NCBI RefSeq assembly: GCF_964229645.1
Contig: NZ_CAXREX010000292.1
Coordinates: forward strand, 1-10,298
Source: Nioella sp964229645
GTDB taxonomy: Bacteria; Pseudomonadota; Alphaproteobacteria; Rhodobacterales; Rhodobacteraceae
Reading direction: 5' to 3'
DNA: 10,298 nucleotides
The position numbers were made by a program, and so were the translations under genes. Position 1 is the stretch's first letter; each line of letters starts with the position of its first letter. A model generated the notes under the pieces. That model saw only the letters and a program-made list of their open reading frames with translations. It did no database searches and was not told the origin of the DNA. Positions 1-7,542 of this stretch are shown one piece after another.

Positions 1-69
1 CGCTTCAAGGCCAGCTCGGAGACCGCGAAAAAGAAGAGGAAGGAGACGCCAATGTTGACCCCGTCATGA
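1..69 (+). CDS. Probable IstB-type helper ATPase, C-terminal end only (IS21 family)
   Basis: The reading frame is open from the window edge and ends at TGA 67-69, leaving 22 residues. These begin RFKASSETAKKKRKE, a lysine-rich tail of the kind that closes IstB proteins of IS21-family elements. The assignment rests mainly on what follows: an IS21-type terminal repeat region starts about 20 bp after the stop, as expected for istB, the second and last gene of these elements. IstB is the AAA+ ATPase that assists the IstA transposase in target capture. No ATPase motif lies inside the window, so the protein itself is not proven. Confidence 0.5.
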   Translation, partial: RFKASSETAKKKRKETPMLTPS

Positions 70-91
70 ACCGACCGACATACTGACAGGC

Positions 92-134
92 GGGTCAAAT
101 CTCGATGACAATGCTGGGTCAGTTCTCAGTGACA
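92..134 (+). repeat. IS21-type subterminal direct repeats (2 x 19 bp, 24-bp period)
   Basis: Copy 1 (92-110) is GGGTCAAATCTCGATGACA and copy 2 (116-134) is GGGTCAGTTCTCAGTGACA. They match at 15 of 19 positions. The final TGACA of copy 2 is taken as the outer boundary of the element. In IS21-family elements such multiple terminal repeats are bound by the IstA transposase. Confidence 0.7.
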
Positions 135-158
135 TCCAACAATCTTTCGTCTTGAAGT

Positions 159-187
159 GCGCTCCTGCGCATAGGTCGCAGGAGCGC
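159..187. terminator. Perfect 11-bp stem hairpin, possible terminator
   Basis: GCGCTCCTGCG (159-169) and CGCAGGAGCGC (177-187) are perfect reverse complements around a 7-nt loop. On the plus strand the stem is followed by CGTTGTTCTACTTT, which is T-rich but interrupted. This is a plausible, not textbook, intrinsic terminator. It begins 25 bp from the IS21 end and could have terminated a gene now displaced by the IS, or insulate the transposition operon from readthrough. Confidence 0.4.
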
Positions 188-413
188 CGTTGTTCTACTT
201 TCGTCCTTCATAGCCGCCAGATTCTTCCCGGGCAACGGGCGGCGGTTGCGATCCTGTGGAAAAGCATGAACCTTCATGGTCATGATCCAGTGGCAAAAAA
301 ATCTCTGTTCCGGTCTTGAATATTCTGGATGATGCCGTCACGTTCACCGCACGATGAACACGACGCACCACACCCCTTTCGCGCTCATACGGACGGCCTG
401 ACTCAGGTCCCGT

Positions 414-433
414 GACCGGTCTCAAGGCCGGTC
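414..433. repeat. GACCGG...CCGGTC dyad upstream of tnsA
   Basis: GACCGG (414-419) pairs with CCGGTC (428-433) across 8 nt, about 150 bp upstream of the tnsA start. It could be an operator or an RNA hairpin in a leader. No regulator gene is visible in this transposon, so the role is unknown. Confidence 0.3.
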
Positions 434-580
434 CCCGAATGATGAACGCGAAGGTGCGCATGCTCCACATCCTCACCCCACTCCTCGACGCGATACGCGC
501 GTGGTCCCGCCGGTCTCCGGCCGATCTCGCCGTTTCCCGTCCGGATGCCGATCCGGACTATCGCGTAGAGGGGTCTCCCC

Positions 581-1285
581 ATGTTCGATATTTCCGGTGG
601 CATCCTGCTGCCGAACCCGTCCGTCGCCGATCGCAATGTGCCCTTGGCGTCCAAGGGTCATTGCACCGGCCTTGCCGTTCTCGGTGAAGGCGAAGGCACC
701 CGTGTCCAGGCCGAAAGCTGGCTCGAACTCTGCCACCTGATGCTGCTGAACGCAGATGAAGAGGTGGCCGAGCTCGCCGAGCAGCAGCGGTTCACCTTCG
801 GTGATCATGAAGATGATCTCCGGGAGCACATCTTCGACGTCGTCGCCACCCTGCAGGATGGCTACCGCATCGCCTATACCATCAAGCCGGAAATCCGTCT
901 CGTCTCCGGGGTTTTCCTCGAAGAGATGGCCGAGGTTGCCTGGTGGGTGCGCGAGTACGACTATGCCGATGACGTCCAGCTCCTGACCGACGCGGACATC
1001 GATCAGATCGAGCTGCGCAATGCCCAGATGTTCGCCGCCGTGCGCGAAGCGGACCCGGAGGCCGATGACGCGGCGACGCGCGCCATCGAGGCCCTGCCCG
1101 AAGGCGCCTGCCGGTCGCTGCGAGATCTCACGATCGACACGGGGATGAAGGCGCGCGGTTACTCGGCGCTGATCCGGCTCCTGCGCCGGGGCTTCGCCGT
1201 CCAGATCGAGCGCGGGATCATCCGCCCGGCCACCCTGATCAAGCGCAGCTACCGCCTGCAGCCGACGGTCTACCGCACGGCCTGA
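581..1285 (+). CDS. tnsA: TnsA-like transposon endonuclease subunit
   Basis: This 234-residue protein is the probable 5'-strand endonuclease of a heteromeric Tn7-like transposase. Such subunits cut the non-transferred strand so the element moves by cut-and-paste. The putative PD-(D/E)XK-type residues are in order: E45/E49 in AESWLE, then E67-Q68 in AEQQRF, then D86 in EHIFDVV, then K102 in YTIKPE. The D-to-K gap (16) is close to that of Tn7 TnsA (D114/K132). Residues from about 110 to 234 would be the C-terminal domain that contacts TnsC in Tn7. The start is fixed by an in-frame TAG at 566-568 and a GAGGGG ribosome binding site (568-573). It is slightly shorter than Tn7 TnsA (273 residues), apparently at the N terminus. 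It is first in the operon, 103 bp before tnsB, and is the only tns core gene with no visible defect besides tniQ. Confidence 0.8.
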   Translation: MFDISGGILLPNPSVADRNVPLASKGHCTGLAVLGEGEGTRVQAESWLELCHLMLLNADEEVAELAEQQRFTFGDHEDDLREHIFDVVATLQDGYRIAYTIKPEIRLVSGVFLEEMAEVAWWVREYDYADDVQLLTDADIDQIELRNAQMFAAVREADPEADDAATRAIEALPEGACRSLRDLTIDTGMKARGYSALIRLLRRGFAVQIERGIIRPATLIKRSYRLQPTVYRTA

Positions 1286-1388
1286 TCCAGACCACTCCTG
1301 ACATCGCCTCACCCCGCGCGCGACTCGCCTGCGGGACCAATCTCCTCATGCCCGGCCACCGGCTGCGCGGCACCACAAGGACTTTCCC

Positions 1389-3763
1389 ATGGTAAATGCC
1401 ACGACCTTCCCGACCTTCTCCCTGGACATGCACCACATCTACCGGATCCACGAGAAGGAGTACCGGTTCGTCTATCTCACCGGCGGTAACGCAACCTTCT
1501 CCGAGATCGGGAACCCGCACCAGACCGTCACCTACGAGACCGGGACGCTTAACCGCCTGAGCGCTATTGGTAACGTCGAGGTCGTGCCCTACGGCCTGAT
1601 GCCGGAGCACCTGCGCCCGGTGGTGAACGATTTCGAGGACGTGATCCTCGCTGGTCTGCCGCCGGCGCTGCGCAAGCGGGTCGAGATGCGCCACGCTCTG
1701 GTTCAGGCCTTCCTGCAGCTGAAGGCCGACGGGCTGACCAAGGGCACGGACGAGTCGATCAAGGCCAACATGCAGATGATCGTCCTCGCCGCCGAGGATT
1801 ACCTCGTCGAGGAACTGATGGAGCCCGGCTACGCCGAGGCGCTGCAGGCCTACCGCGCCGGTGAGGGCCGCAAACCCAAGGCCCGGCACGGGGTGCTGAT
1901 CCCCGATCACGTCTCGCCGCGCGCCCTGCGCACCTGGGTCGCGCTCTACAAGCTCGGGGGAAAGAAGGCCCTGGTCGACAAGTGCGTGAACCAGGGCAAC
2001 CGCTTCAGCGCCTACACTGTCGACGAACGGGCGCTCATGGCCCAACTTGTAAAGAAGCATTACATGTCGCTCCAGCGGAAGACGATCGCCATCACGGTGA
2101 CCGATGTGCAGGACGGCTTCGCGAAGGAGAACAAGCGCCGCGAGGAGGAAGGTCTGCAGCCGCTGCGCGTCCCCGGTCGCGAGATGATCCGCCTCCACAT
2201 CAAGCGCCTCGACAAGTTCCATGTCCTGGTCGCGCGTCATGGCCAGAAGGAAGCCATGAAGAAGATGCGCGCGGTGAAGACCGGCCTCGAGATCCTGCGC
2301 CCTTATGAGCGCGTCGAGATGGACGAGTGGCATATCGACCTTCTCGGGATCCTGGCCGAAAGCGGCCTCCTCGACATGTTCAGCGAAGCCGAGCTCGAGG
2401 CGCTTGGGCTGAACAACCAGACCATGCGCTGGTGGCTGGTGGTGGCGATCGACTGCCGGACCCGGGTGATCCTCGGCATGGTGCTCACGGCCAACCCGCG
2501 CACCTCGAGCGCCAAGAAGTGCCTCAACATGGTGGTGAGCGACAAGGGCGCTTTCGCCGATGCCGTCGGCGCCTTCACGCCCTGGCCTGGCGCAAACACC
2601 CCGGAGACCCTCGCGGTTGACAACGGGCCGGCGCTGAAGGCGGCCGAGCTCTCGACCACCTGTGCTGACCTCGGGATCACCAAGCTGCAGACCATTGCCG
2701 GAACGCCCAGCATGCGCGCGTATATCGAGCGGGTCTTCCGGACGCTGTCCACGACGCTCCTGCCGCGCCTCTACGGACGGACCTTCAACAGCGTGCAGGC
2801 CCGGCCGGGCATCCGTCGGAGGAGCGTGCCTGCCTCTCCGCCGAGGACATCGCGACGATCCTGGTGCGTTACGTGGTCGACATCTATCACAACACGCCGC
2901 ACGAGGGTCTGAATGGCCGGACCCCGCTGGAACAGTGGGAAGCCGATCAGGAAGACGGCAACTTTCCGCTCCGGGCGGCCCCGACGCGCCGCCGTAAACG
3001 CCTGGCCCTTGGCCTGCCGCTGACCCGCGTGGCGCAGCAGGACGGGATCCGCGTGATGAACGTGCAGTACCACAATGAGAAGTCGGCCCGGTGGTTCCTG
3101 AAGCACGCGAACAAGGAGGTGAAGGTGCGCTGGCTCGACGAGAACATCGGCAGCATCGAAGTTCAGATGGATGGCGTCTGGCAGGAGGTTGAAGCTGTCT
3201 CGCCGATCTTCCATGACGTCGATGCCTCGACTTGGGCGGCCGCCCGCCGGGCGGCCGCCCGCCGGGCGCTGCGCGCCAAGGACGGCAAGCGCAAGGAATG
3301 GGAGGAAGGCGTGATCCGTCGCGCGCTGGATGACATCGAGGCCCTGAACGCCAAGCGCGGCGCCGCCTACAAGATCATGGATCACGCCTGGTCCGAGAAG
3401 CGCCTTGTGGCGCTGGAGGAAGAGGCCGTTGCGAATTTCACGGTGGTCAAGGATCGCGAAGAACTGACGACGCCGGCGCGCGGTCGCGGCCGGTCCATCG
3501 AGCCGAAGGCGCCGGAAGCCATGCAGGCGGAGCCCGTTGCACCGGTGGTGGAGCCCGCAGAACCTGACGCCCACGCAGTCTCCGACGATGCCCAGCCATC
3601 GGATGCCGCGGCAGTCGACGCTGATCGCACGCCCCAGGCCGCCGCGCCCGAGGCTGCCCCGAAACCCAAGCAGCAGCGCAAGACCAAGGCTGACCCTGCA
3701 CCGAAGAAGTCCTCCCTGAAGATCGAGAAGGATGGCGATGACGAAGTGTGGGAATTCGACTGA
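1389..3763 (+). pseudogene. tnsB: TnsB/TniA-type DDE transposase, interrupted by a one-base frameshift
   Basis: Restoring one base gives a protein of about 791 residues of the Mu/Tn7/Tn5053 transposase superfamily, which joins 3' transposon ends to target DNA. The DDE triad is D312 (VEMDEWHIDL), D411 (LAVDNGPA) and E447 (YIERVF), with 35 residues between the last two. A helix-turn-helix-like region lies near 175-200. After the catalytic core come a Mu-type C-terminal module (HNTPHEGLNGRTPLEQWE), a Pro/Ala-rich tail and an acidic end, DGDDEVWEFD, resembling the TnsC-binding hook of TnsB proteins. The first frame runs from ATG 1389 (AAGGA site at 1378-1382) and drifts into nonsense after codon ~472. 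The native sequence resumes one frame back as GHPSEERACLSAEDI. Loss of one G from a GGG near 2803 explains this exactly. Without repair, translation stops at 2912 and lacks the C-terminal domains. Confidence 0.85.
3236..3265 (+). repeat. Perfect 2 x 15-bp tandem repeat inside tnsB
   Basis: The unit GCGGCCGCCCGCCGG occurs twice without a gap (3236-3250, 3251-3265). It is in frame with the downstream part of tnsB and encodes AAARR twice, in an Ala/Arg-rich helical stretch. The pure G+C repeat is partly self-complementary and contains GCGGCCGC twice. It is probably a slippage duplication that leaves the frame intact. Confidence 0.85.
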
Positions 3764-3782
3764 GATGACCGGAGAGACCATT

Positions 3783-4772
3783 ATGACCAAGACCGCCGCC
3801 GCCGTGATGGCAGATCTGCGCAAGATCCACATCCGCACCGAGCGCGAAACCCTCCTGAAGGATGCGCTGGTGCGCCTCTTCCAGGAGGATGATGCGGGAA
3901 ACCTCACCCATGAGCCCGTGCGGTTCACCGACGGCTCCGAGACCCACGGCGTTGCGCTGATCGAAGGCTCCGGCGGCGGCAAGACCACTGCCATCCGCAA
4001 GACGCTGAAGGCCTTCGAACCCCTGCGCGAAAACCCGGAGACCGGTCAGCCGCGTTAGCTCCAGGTGAAGGTCGAAAGCCCGGCCACGCTGCGCAGCCTT
4101 GGCGTCGACATGCTCAAGAAGCTTGGGATCGATCGGGTGGCGGACCGGACCAAGGTCTACGAGGTCTGGGACATGGTGCGCCGGCGCCTGCGCATCCTCG
4201 GGATCACCCTGGTCTGGATCGACGAGGCCCAGGACATGTTCAAGGAAACCCTGGCGGCCGAAACGCAGTCCATGTTCAAGATGCTGAAAGGCCTGATGCA
4301 GGGGGATCACCCGGTCGTGGTGGTGCTCTCCGGCACGGACCGGCTGGGCGAGATCACCAAGGTGGATGCCCAGGTGAACCGGCGCTTCTCGAAGATCCGC
4401 CCCTCGGCACTGGAGTTCGGCGTCCACAACGAGGCGATCGAGACCTTCACGCGCGGCTTCGCGAAGAAGGCCGGGCTCGACATGGACCTGAGCGGCGAGA
4501 CCATCAACCGGATCATCCGCGCCGGCCGCCACCGGTTCGGGCGCTCTATCGAGCTGATCCTGATGGCCGTGGAATGCGCGCTGCGCGATGGCGCAGACAC
4601 GCTGCGGATCGAGCATTTCGAGTTGGCATTCGGCATCCACGAGGGCTGCGAGATCACGGCGAACATCTTCGCGGTCACGGATTGGACGGCGCTGGTGCTG
4701 GATGATGACGAGGCCGAGCCTGCGGCGCCGGTGAAGAAGAAGGGCGCCACCCGCGCCCGGAAGATGGGTTGA
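3783..4772 (+). pseudogene. tnsC: TnsC/TniB-type AAA+ ATPase, interrupted by an in-frame TAG
   Basis: This 329-codon frame encodes the regulator ATPase that in Tn7-like systems links TniQ-marked target DNA to the transposase. Walker A is GSGGGKTT (residues 62-69, K67); Walker B is LVWIDEAQ (D147, E148); VVVLSGTD follows as a sensor-1-like segment and NRRFSKI as a probable arginine-finger region. A C-terminal four-helix-like part ends in a basic tail. I place the start at ATG 3783 because GGAGAG lies just upstream (3771-3776); an earlier in-frame ATG at 3732 overlaps tnsB. Codon 92 (4056-4058) is TAG, between Walker A and Walker B, and the frame continues unchanged on both sides. A restart at GTG 4065 would lack Walker A. 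As read, no working ATPase is made without suppression. The stop nearly overlaps the tniQ start. Confidence 0.8.
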
Positions 4773-4774
4773 TC

Positions 4775-6622
4775 ATGACCTTGCATCCGATCCTGCCCGT
4801 CCTCGAATGGGAAAGCCTGACCTCCTATCTGAACCGGGTTGCCCGGTTTCACTGTGGGATGGAGCTTTTCGACTTCTTGTCGTTCATCGAATTGCCGCGA
4901 AATGCGCTCATCACGCCGCAGCAGGAGACCTTTGACCGCCTGGAGGGGCTCCTCGGTTTGCCGGGCAAGACTCTTGGCCAGATGGCCTTCCAGTCTGCCG
5001 GGGGCCGCATGCGGGTCATCGCTGGTGAGACCGTGCATTCCGAATTCACGGCGATGAAGACCACCAGCTTCTGCCCGATCTGCCTTCTTGAGGATCAAGA
5101 GCCGGACAGCCCGTCGCGGAGCATGCGGGTCGGCCGCATCACTTGGCAGATCGAACATCTGCGCGTCTGCTCGAAACACGGTGTCGAGTTGGTTCGTCGC
5201 CCGTTGGGCACCTTCTCGGAAGGCCTGCAGGTGATGTCCGACGTGGCTCCGGATGACGCCGTGTTGGAGCAGTTGGCAACCCTGGCGCCGGGGCGCACGC
5301 CCTCGGCGCTGCAGCACTACATCGAGCACCGCCTGGCGGGCGAGGCTGGTCCGGCCTGGCTGGACGATCAGCCGATCGACCTGGCGGCGCGTGCCTGCGA
5401 GATGCTGGGCGTCATCCTGACCGCCGGGACGCATGTGAACCTGAAGACCCTGGACGGGCTCGGCTGGCATCGCGCCGGTGACACCGGCTGCCGGGCGGCC
5501 TCACGTGGCGCGGAAGGGATCCGTGCCGCGCTGGAGCTGCACCTGGCGCGCATTCCCGAAGAGGAGCGCCGCGGCGGGCCGCAGCATGTGCTGGGGCGCC
5601 TTTACCAGTGGCTGCAGTTCAAGAAGAACACCAAGGCGGTCGGGCCGATCCGCGAAGTCGTGCGGGAGTTCATCCTGGACAGCTTCCCGATCCCGGCGGG
5701 CACCGATCTCTTTGGTGAGGCGGTGGACCGCCAGCGCGTGCATTCCGCTTACAGCCTGGCGAAGGTGTCGACCCTGCATGTGAAAACGATCGTCCGCGCC
5801 ATGGTGCTGGCCGGGGTTCTCGATGGCGATCCGGACCGGGCACAGTCCCACCTGGTGTTCGACGCCGACGAAGGCGAGGCACTGGCGCGCCGGATCGAGA
5901 CCGCGCTGACAGGCAAAGCCCTCGAGGGGCATCTCAACTGCAATCGCGTCCAGGCGCAGCAGCTGGTCCGGAGCGGGGTGATCCCGCGGATCATTGACGG
6001 CGAGCATGCGAGCGGAGCGTTGAAGGGCGTGGCCTTGGCCGACGCCGATGCTTTCCTGGATCGGTTCATGGCGCAGGCAAAGCAGGTGAACGTCGCGTCT
6101 CCGGGCGTCGTGGATATCGTCGCCGCTGCCGAGGCCGCGCGCTGGCCGGTGCTGGATATCGTCAACGGCGTGCTGTCCGGGCTCTTCGCCCGGGTTGAGG
6201 TCGTGGATCCGGCGCTGAAGTTCAAGGGCGTGCTGGTCGACCCCGAAGAAGTCCGGCTCGTCCTGTCCCGCAACAAAGCGGCTGGGCGCGTGGGGATCGA
6301 AGAGGCTGTCGCCCTGATCGGTATGCCGGTGCATGGCGTGAATGCGCTTCTGCGGCTGCGGGATGGTGATGGGGCACCCTACCTGAGCGAATACCCCGGG
6401 GTGAACGCGAAGGGTGCCACGGTGCGCCTGTTCGACGTGTCGGAGATCCTGGCGTTTCGGCGTGGGCATGTGTCCCTGAAGGAGGTCGCCGAGGCGCAGA
6501 GCTTCTCGCCCAAGGTCATGAAAATGAAATTGGATGGGCGCGGGGCGGTGCCGTTGGCGCCGGGGTATGAGCTGGGGCGGATCTGGTATCGGCGGGCGGA
6601 TTTGGGGGAGTTGGCGGGATAG
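4775..6622 (+). CDS. tniQ: TniQ/TnsD-family target-selection protein
   Basis: This 615-residue protein has the TniQ N-terminal domain. It opens with LHPILPVLEWESLTSYLNRV and has a zinc site from C100-P-I-C103 followed by LLEDQ, then W and C132-S-K-H135. TniQ proteins pick the insertion site and recruit TnsC; longer members such as Tn7 TnsD (508 residues) bind a fixed attachment site. The roughly 480 residues after the zinc domain include two helix-turn-helix-like stretches near the C terminus (from VGIEEAVALIG and from VSLKEVAEAQSF). These would fit a sequence-specific DNA reader. ATG 4775 is two bases after the tnsC TGA, so the two are probably translationally coupled; a TTG at 4769 is an alternative start. 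No frame defect is seen. The last ~90 bases are very G-rich with relaxed codon use. Confidence 0.8.
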   Translation: MTLHPILPVLEWESLTSYLNRVARFHCGMELFDFLSFIELPRNALITPQQETFDRLEGLLGLPGKTLGQMAFQSAGGRMRVIAGETVHSEFTAMKTTSFCPICLLEDQEPDSPSRSMRVGRITWQIEHLRVCSKHGVELVRRPLGTFSEGLQVMSDVAPDDAVLEQLATLAPGRTPSALQHYIEHRLAGEAGPAWLDDQPIDLAARACEMLGVILTAGTHVNLKTLDGLGWHRAGDTGCRAASRGAEGIRAALELHLARIPEEERRGGPQHVLGRLYQWLQFKKNTKAVGPIREVVREFILDSFPIPAGTDLFGEAVDRQRVHSAYSLAKVSTLHVKTIVRAMVLAGVLDGDPDRAQSHLVFDADEGEALARRIETALTGKALEGHLNCNRVQAQQLVRSGVIPRIIDGEHASGALKGVALADADAFLDRFMAQAKQVNVASPGVVDIVAAAEAARWPVLDIVNGVLSGLFARVEVVDPALKFKGVLVDPEEVRLVLSRNKAAGRVGIEEAVALIGMPVHGVNALLRLRDGDGAPYLSEYPGVNAKGATVRLFDVSEILAFRRGHVSLKEVAEAQSFSPKVMKMKLDGRGAVPLAPGYELGRIWYRRADLGELAG

Positions 6623-6636
6623 GTGGGGATAAGGGG
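6604..6636 (+). other. Canonical G-quadruplex motif across the tniQ stop codon
   Basis: Four G runs lie on the plus strand: GGGGG (6604-6608), GGG (6616-6618), GGGG (6625-6628) and GGGG (6633-6636). The loops are 7, 6 and 4 nt. This satisfies the G3+N1-7 pattern. The tniQ TAG at 6620-6622 is in the second loop. Being on the coding strand, the motif could fold in the mRNA as well as in single-stranded DNA. Confidence 0.6.
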
Positions 6637-6649
6637 TGCCCTGATCTTC

Positions 6650-6667
6650 GGATCGCCGTCTCGATCC
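6650..6667. terminator. Short hairpin after tniQ, possible weak terminator
   Basis: GGATCG (6650-6655) pairs with CGATCC (6662-6667) across 6 nt and is followed on the plus strand by TTAATGTT. It lies 28 bp after the tniQ stop and 40 bp before the cargo gene. The stem is short and the T-tract poor, so it may attenuate rather than terminate. Confidence 0.3.
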
Positions 6668-6706
6668 TTAATGTTGTGCAAGTCATTTCAACAGACGGGG
6701 TGAAGT

Positions 6707-7542
6707 ATGATCTCGGATCAGGCCGTTATTTTTGCGATTATCCTTTGTCTTCTGGTGTCGTTCTGCTCTGCTGCATGGTCTTTGAGCGTACTTTCGGAGG
6801 CGCGGCGGGTTTCGGAGGCAGAAGCGCGTCTCCGCGCTGTCGTTTCCATCGCAAGCATCGACGATTTTTTAACGACTTCGCAAATATCAGGCAGGCGATA
6901 CGTAAATATGAATTTAGGGCGCCTGGAGATCCTCTATTGTCGAAGAGTCTTAAGCTGCACACATTGATCTCTGAAGATATTGCAGCTCTGGATTTGCGCT
7001 ATGTTCAGGGAATTGAGGAAATGCTTCTCCGTTCGGGTTTTACCACGCCTGGGATGAGGCGCATCGATGCCGTTCTGGGGTTGCCGGAATTCCGTCCCGC
7101 AATTGAGAGAGCCTTGATCGCGCTTTTTCGTGGAAGCGAAGTATTCGTAACCCCGGGAGGCCTGAGGTTCGAACCAAATCTGGAGCCTGCTTGGCAGGTC
7201 GTTTATGCCCCTCTGATAAATTATGTACGATCCGTAAAACATGCAGCCAAGGAGGATGAGGTATTTCATTCGGCCGAGATTCTGCACGGATGTCTTCAAA
7301 TTGTAAATCAGATCGAGCGACAGGCATGGATGATACTGCGTAGCGGGCCGGAGCACGGCTTCCCGAATGAAGATATGCGAAAGTTCTGGGAGAAGGCTGG
7401 CGTTGAAGAGACGATACAGGAGCAAAGATCGCTATACACCGACAAAGCGGGAGAGTGGGTTCGGCAGGAATTTTTTCCGACCTGGTTTCGATCAAGGGTG
7501 CCATCTTCCTTGAACCACGCAAGGGGCGACAACACAATTTGA
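6707..7542 (+). CDS. Transposon cargo gene: unrecognised membrane-anchored protein, -1 frame change near residue 55
   Basis: I do not recognise this protein. It begins MISDQAVIFAIILCLLVSF, with one hydrophobic helix at residues ~6-26, then a charged, probably coiled segment (SEARRVSEAEARLRAVV). The natural start is ATG 6707 with GGGGTGAAG just upstream. That frame runs only to a stop at 6965-6967 (86 residues), but coding character moves one frame back at six T (6865-6870). The joined product (about 278 residues) reads ...SIDDFFNDFANIRQAIRKY and continues to 7540-7542 as a mostly helical soluble domain. The site TTTTTTA, in register T TTT TTA, is a known -1 slippery heptamer, but loss of one T is simpler. 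Codon use is less GC-biased than in the neighbours, as expected of acquired cargo. It is the only gene between tniQ and the proposed terminus, so it is the sole visible cargo. A defence or signalling role is conjecture. Confidence 0.6.

Larger units (their letters stand above)
1..134 (+). mobile_element. Right end of an IS21-family insertion sequence (partial)
   Basis: This interval holds the end of a probable istB and then a terminal region with two direct 19-bp repeats. Both begin GGGTCA and end TGACA. Read inward from 134 on the minus strand, the end starts TGTCACTGAGAACTGACCC, a typical IS21-family layout of terminal TGTCA with internal TGACCC-type transposase-binding repeats. Most of the element lies left of the window, so its length, left end and target duplication cannot be seen. 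It sits immediately left of a Tn7-like transposition module and may have inserted into or beside that module's tnsA-side end. Confidence 0.7.
135..580. other. Gene-free 446-bp stretch between the IS21 end and tnsA
   Basis: No reading frame here looks coding. The open frames on either strand lack a ribosome binding site, and the one that runs into tnsA does so in another frame. What can be seen is an 11-bp perfect hairpin (159-187), a 6-bp GACCGG/CCGGTC dyad (414-433) and a run of seven A (296-302). The tnsA promoter and the tnsA-proximal transposon end with its TnsB sites would be expected here. I found no TGTCG-type terminus matching the one proposed near 7550, and no convincing -35/-10 pair. 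Confidence 0.5.

Noticed and set aside
92..134. CRISPR-like array suggested by 19-bp repeats with a 24-bp period
   Set aside because: Only two diverged copies with 5-bp gaps; the GGGTCA...TGACA form fits IS21 terminal repeats.
195..476. 93-residue minus-strand open frame upstream of tnsA
   Set aside because: Random-looking composition and no start signal; more likely regulatory or end sequence.
473..1312. Long minus-strand open frame opposite tnsA
   Set aside because: It mirrors the sense gene in GC-rich DNA, has no ribosome binding site and no family resemblance, while the plus strand encodes clear TnsA motifs.
1239..2333. Minus-strand open frame opposite tnsB
   Set aside because: Antisense shadow with His/Leu/Asp-rich composition; the plus strand carries the DDE transposase.
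2771..4640. Overlapping minus-strand open frames opposite the tnsB end and tnsC
   Set aside because: Antisense shadows of high-GC coding sequence, with composition typical of reversed codons and no start signals.
4307..6469. Minus-strand open frames opposite tnsC and tniQ
   Set aside because: Same reason: the sense strand has the TniQ zinc motif and consistent codon bias.
6676..6866. Plus-strand frame upstream of the cargo frame change as the true N-terminus
   Set aside because: It lacks a ribosome binding site and reads as Cys/Arg/Phe-rich nonsense, whereas ATG 6707 has a ribosome site and a clean membrane helix in the other frame.
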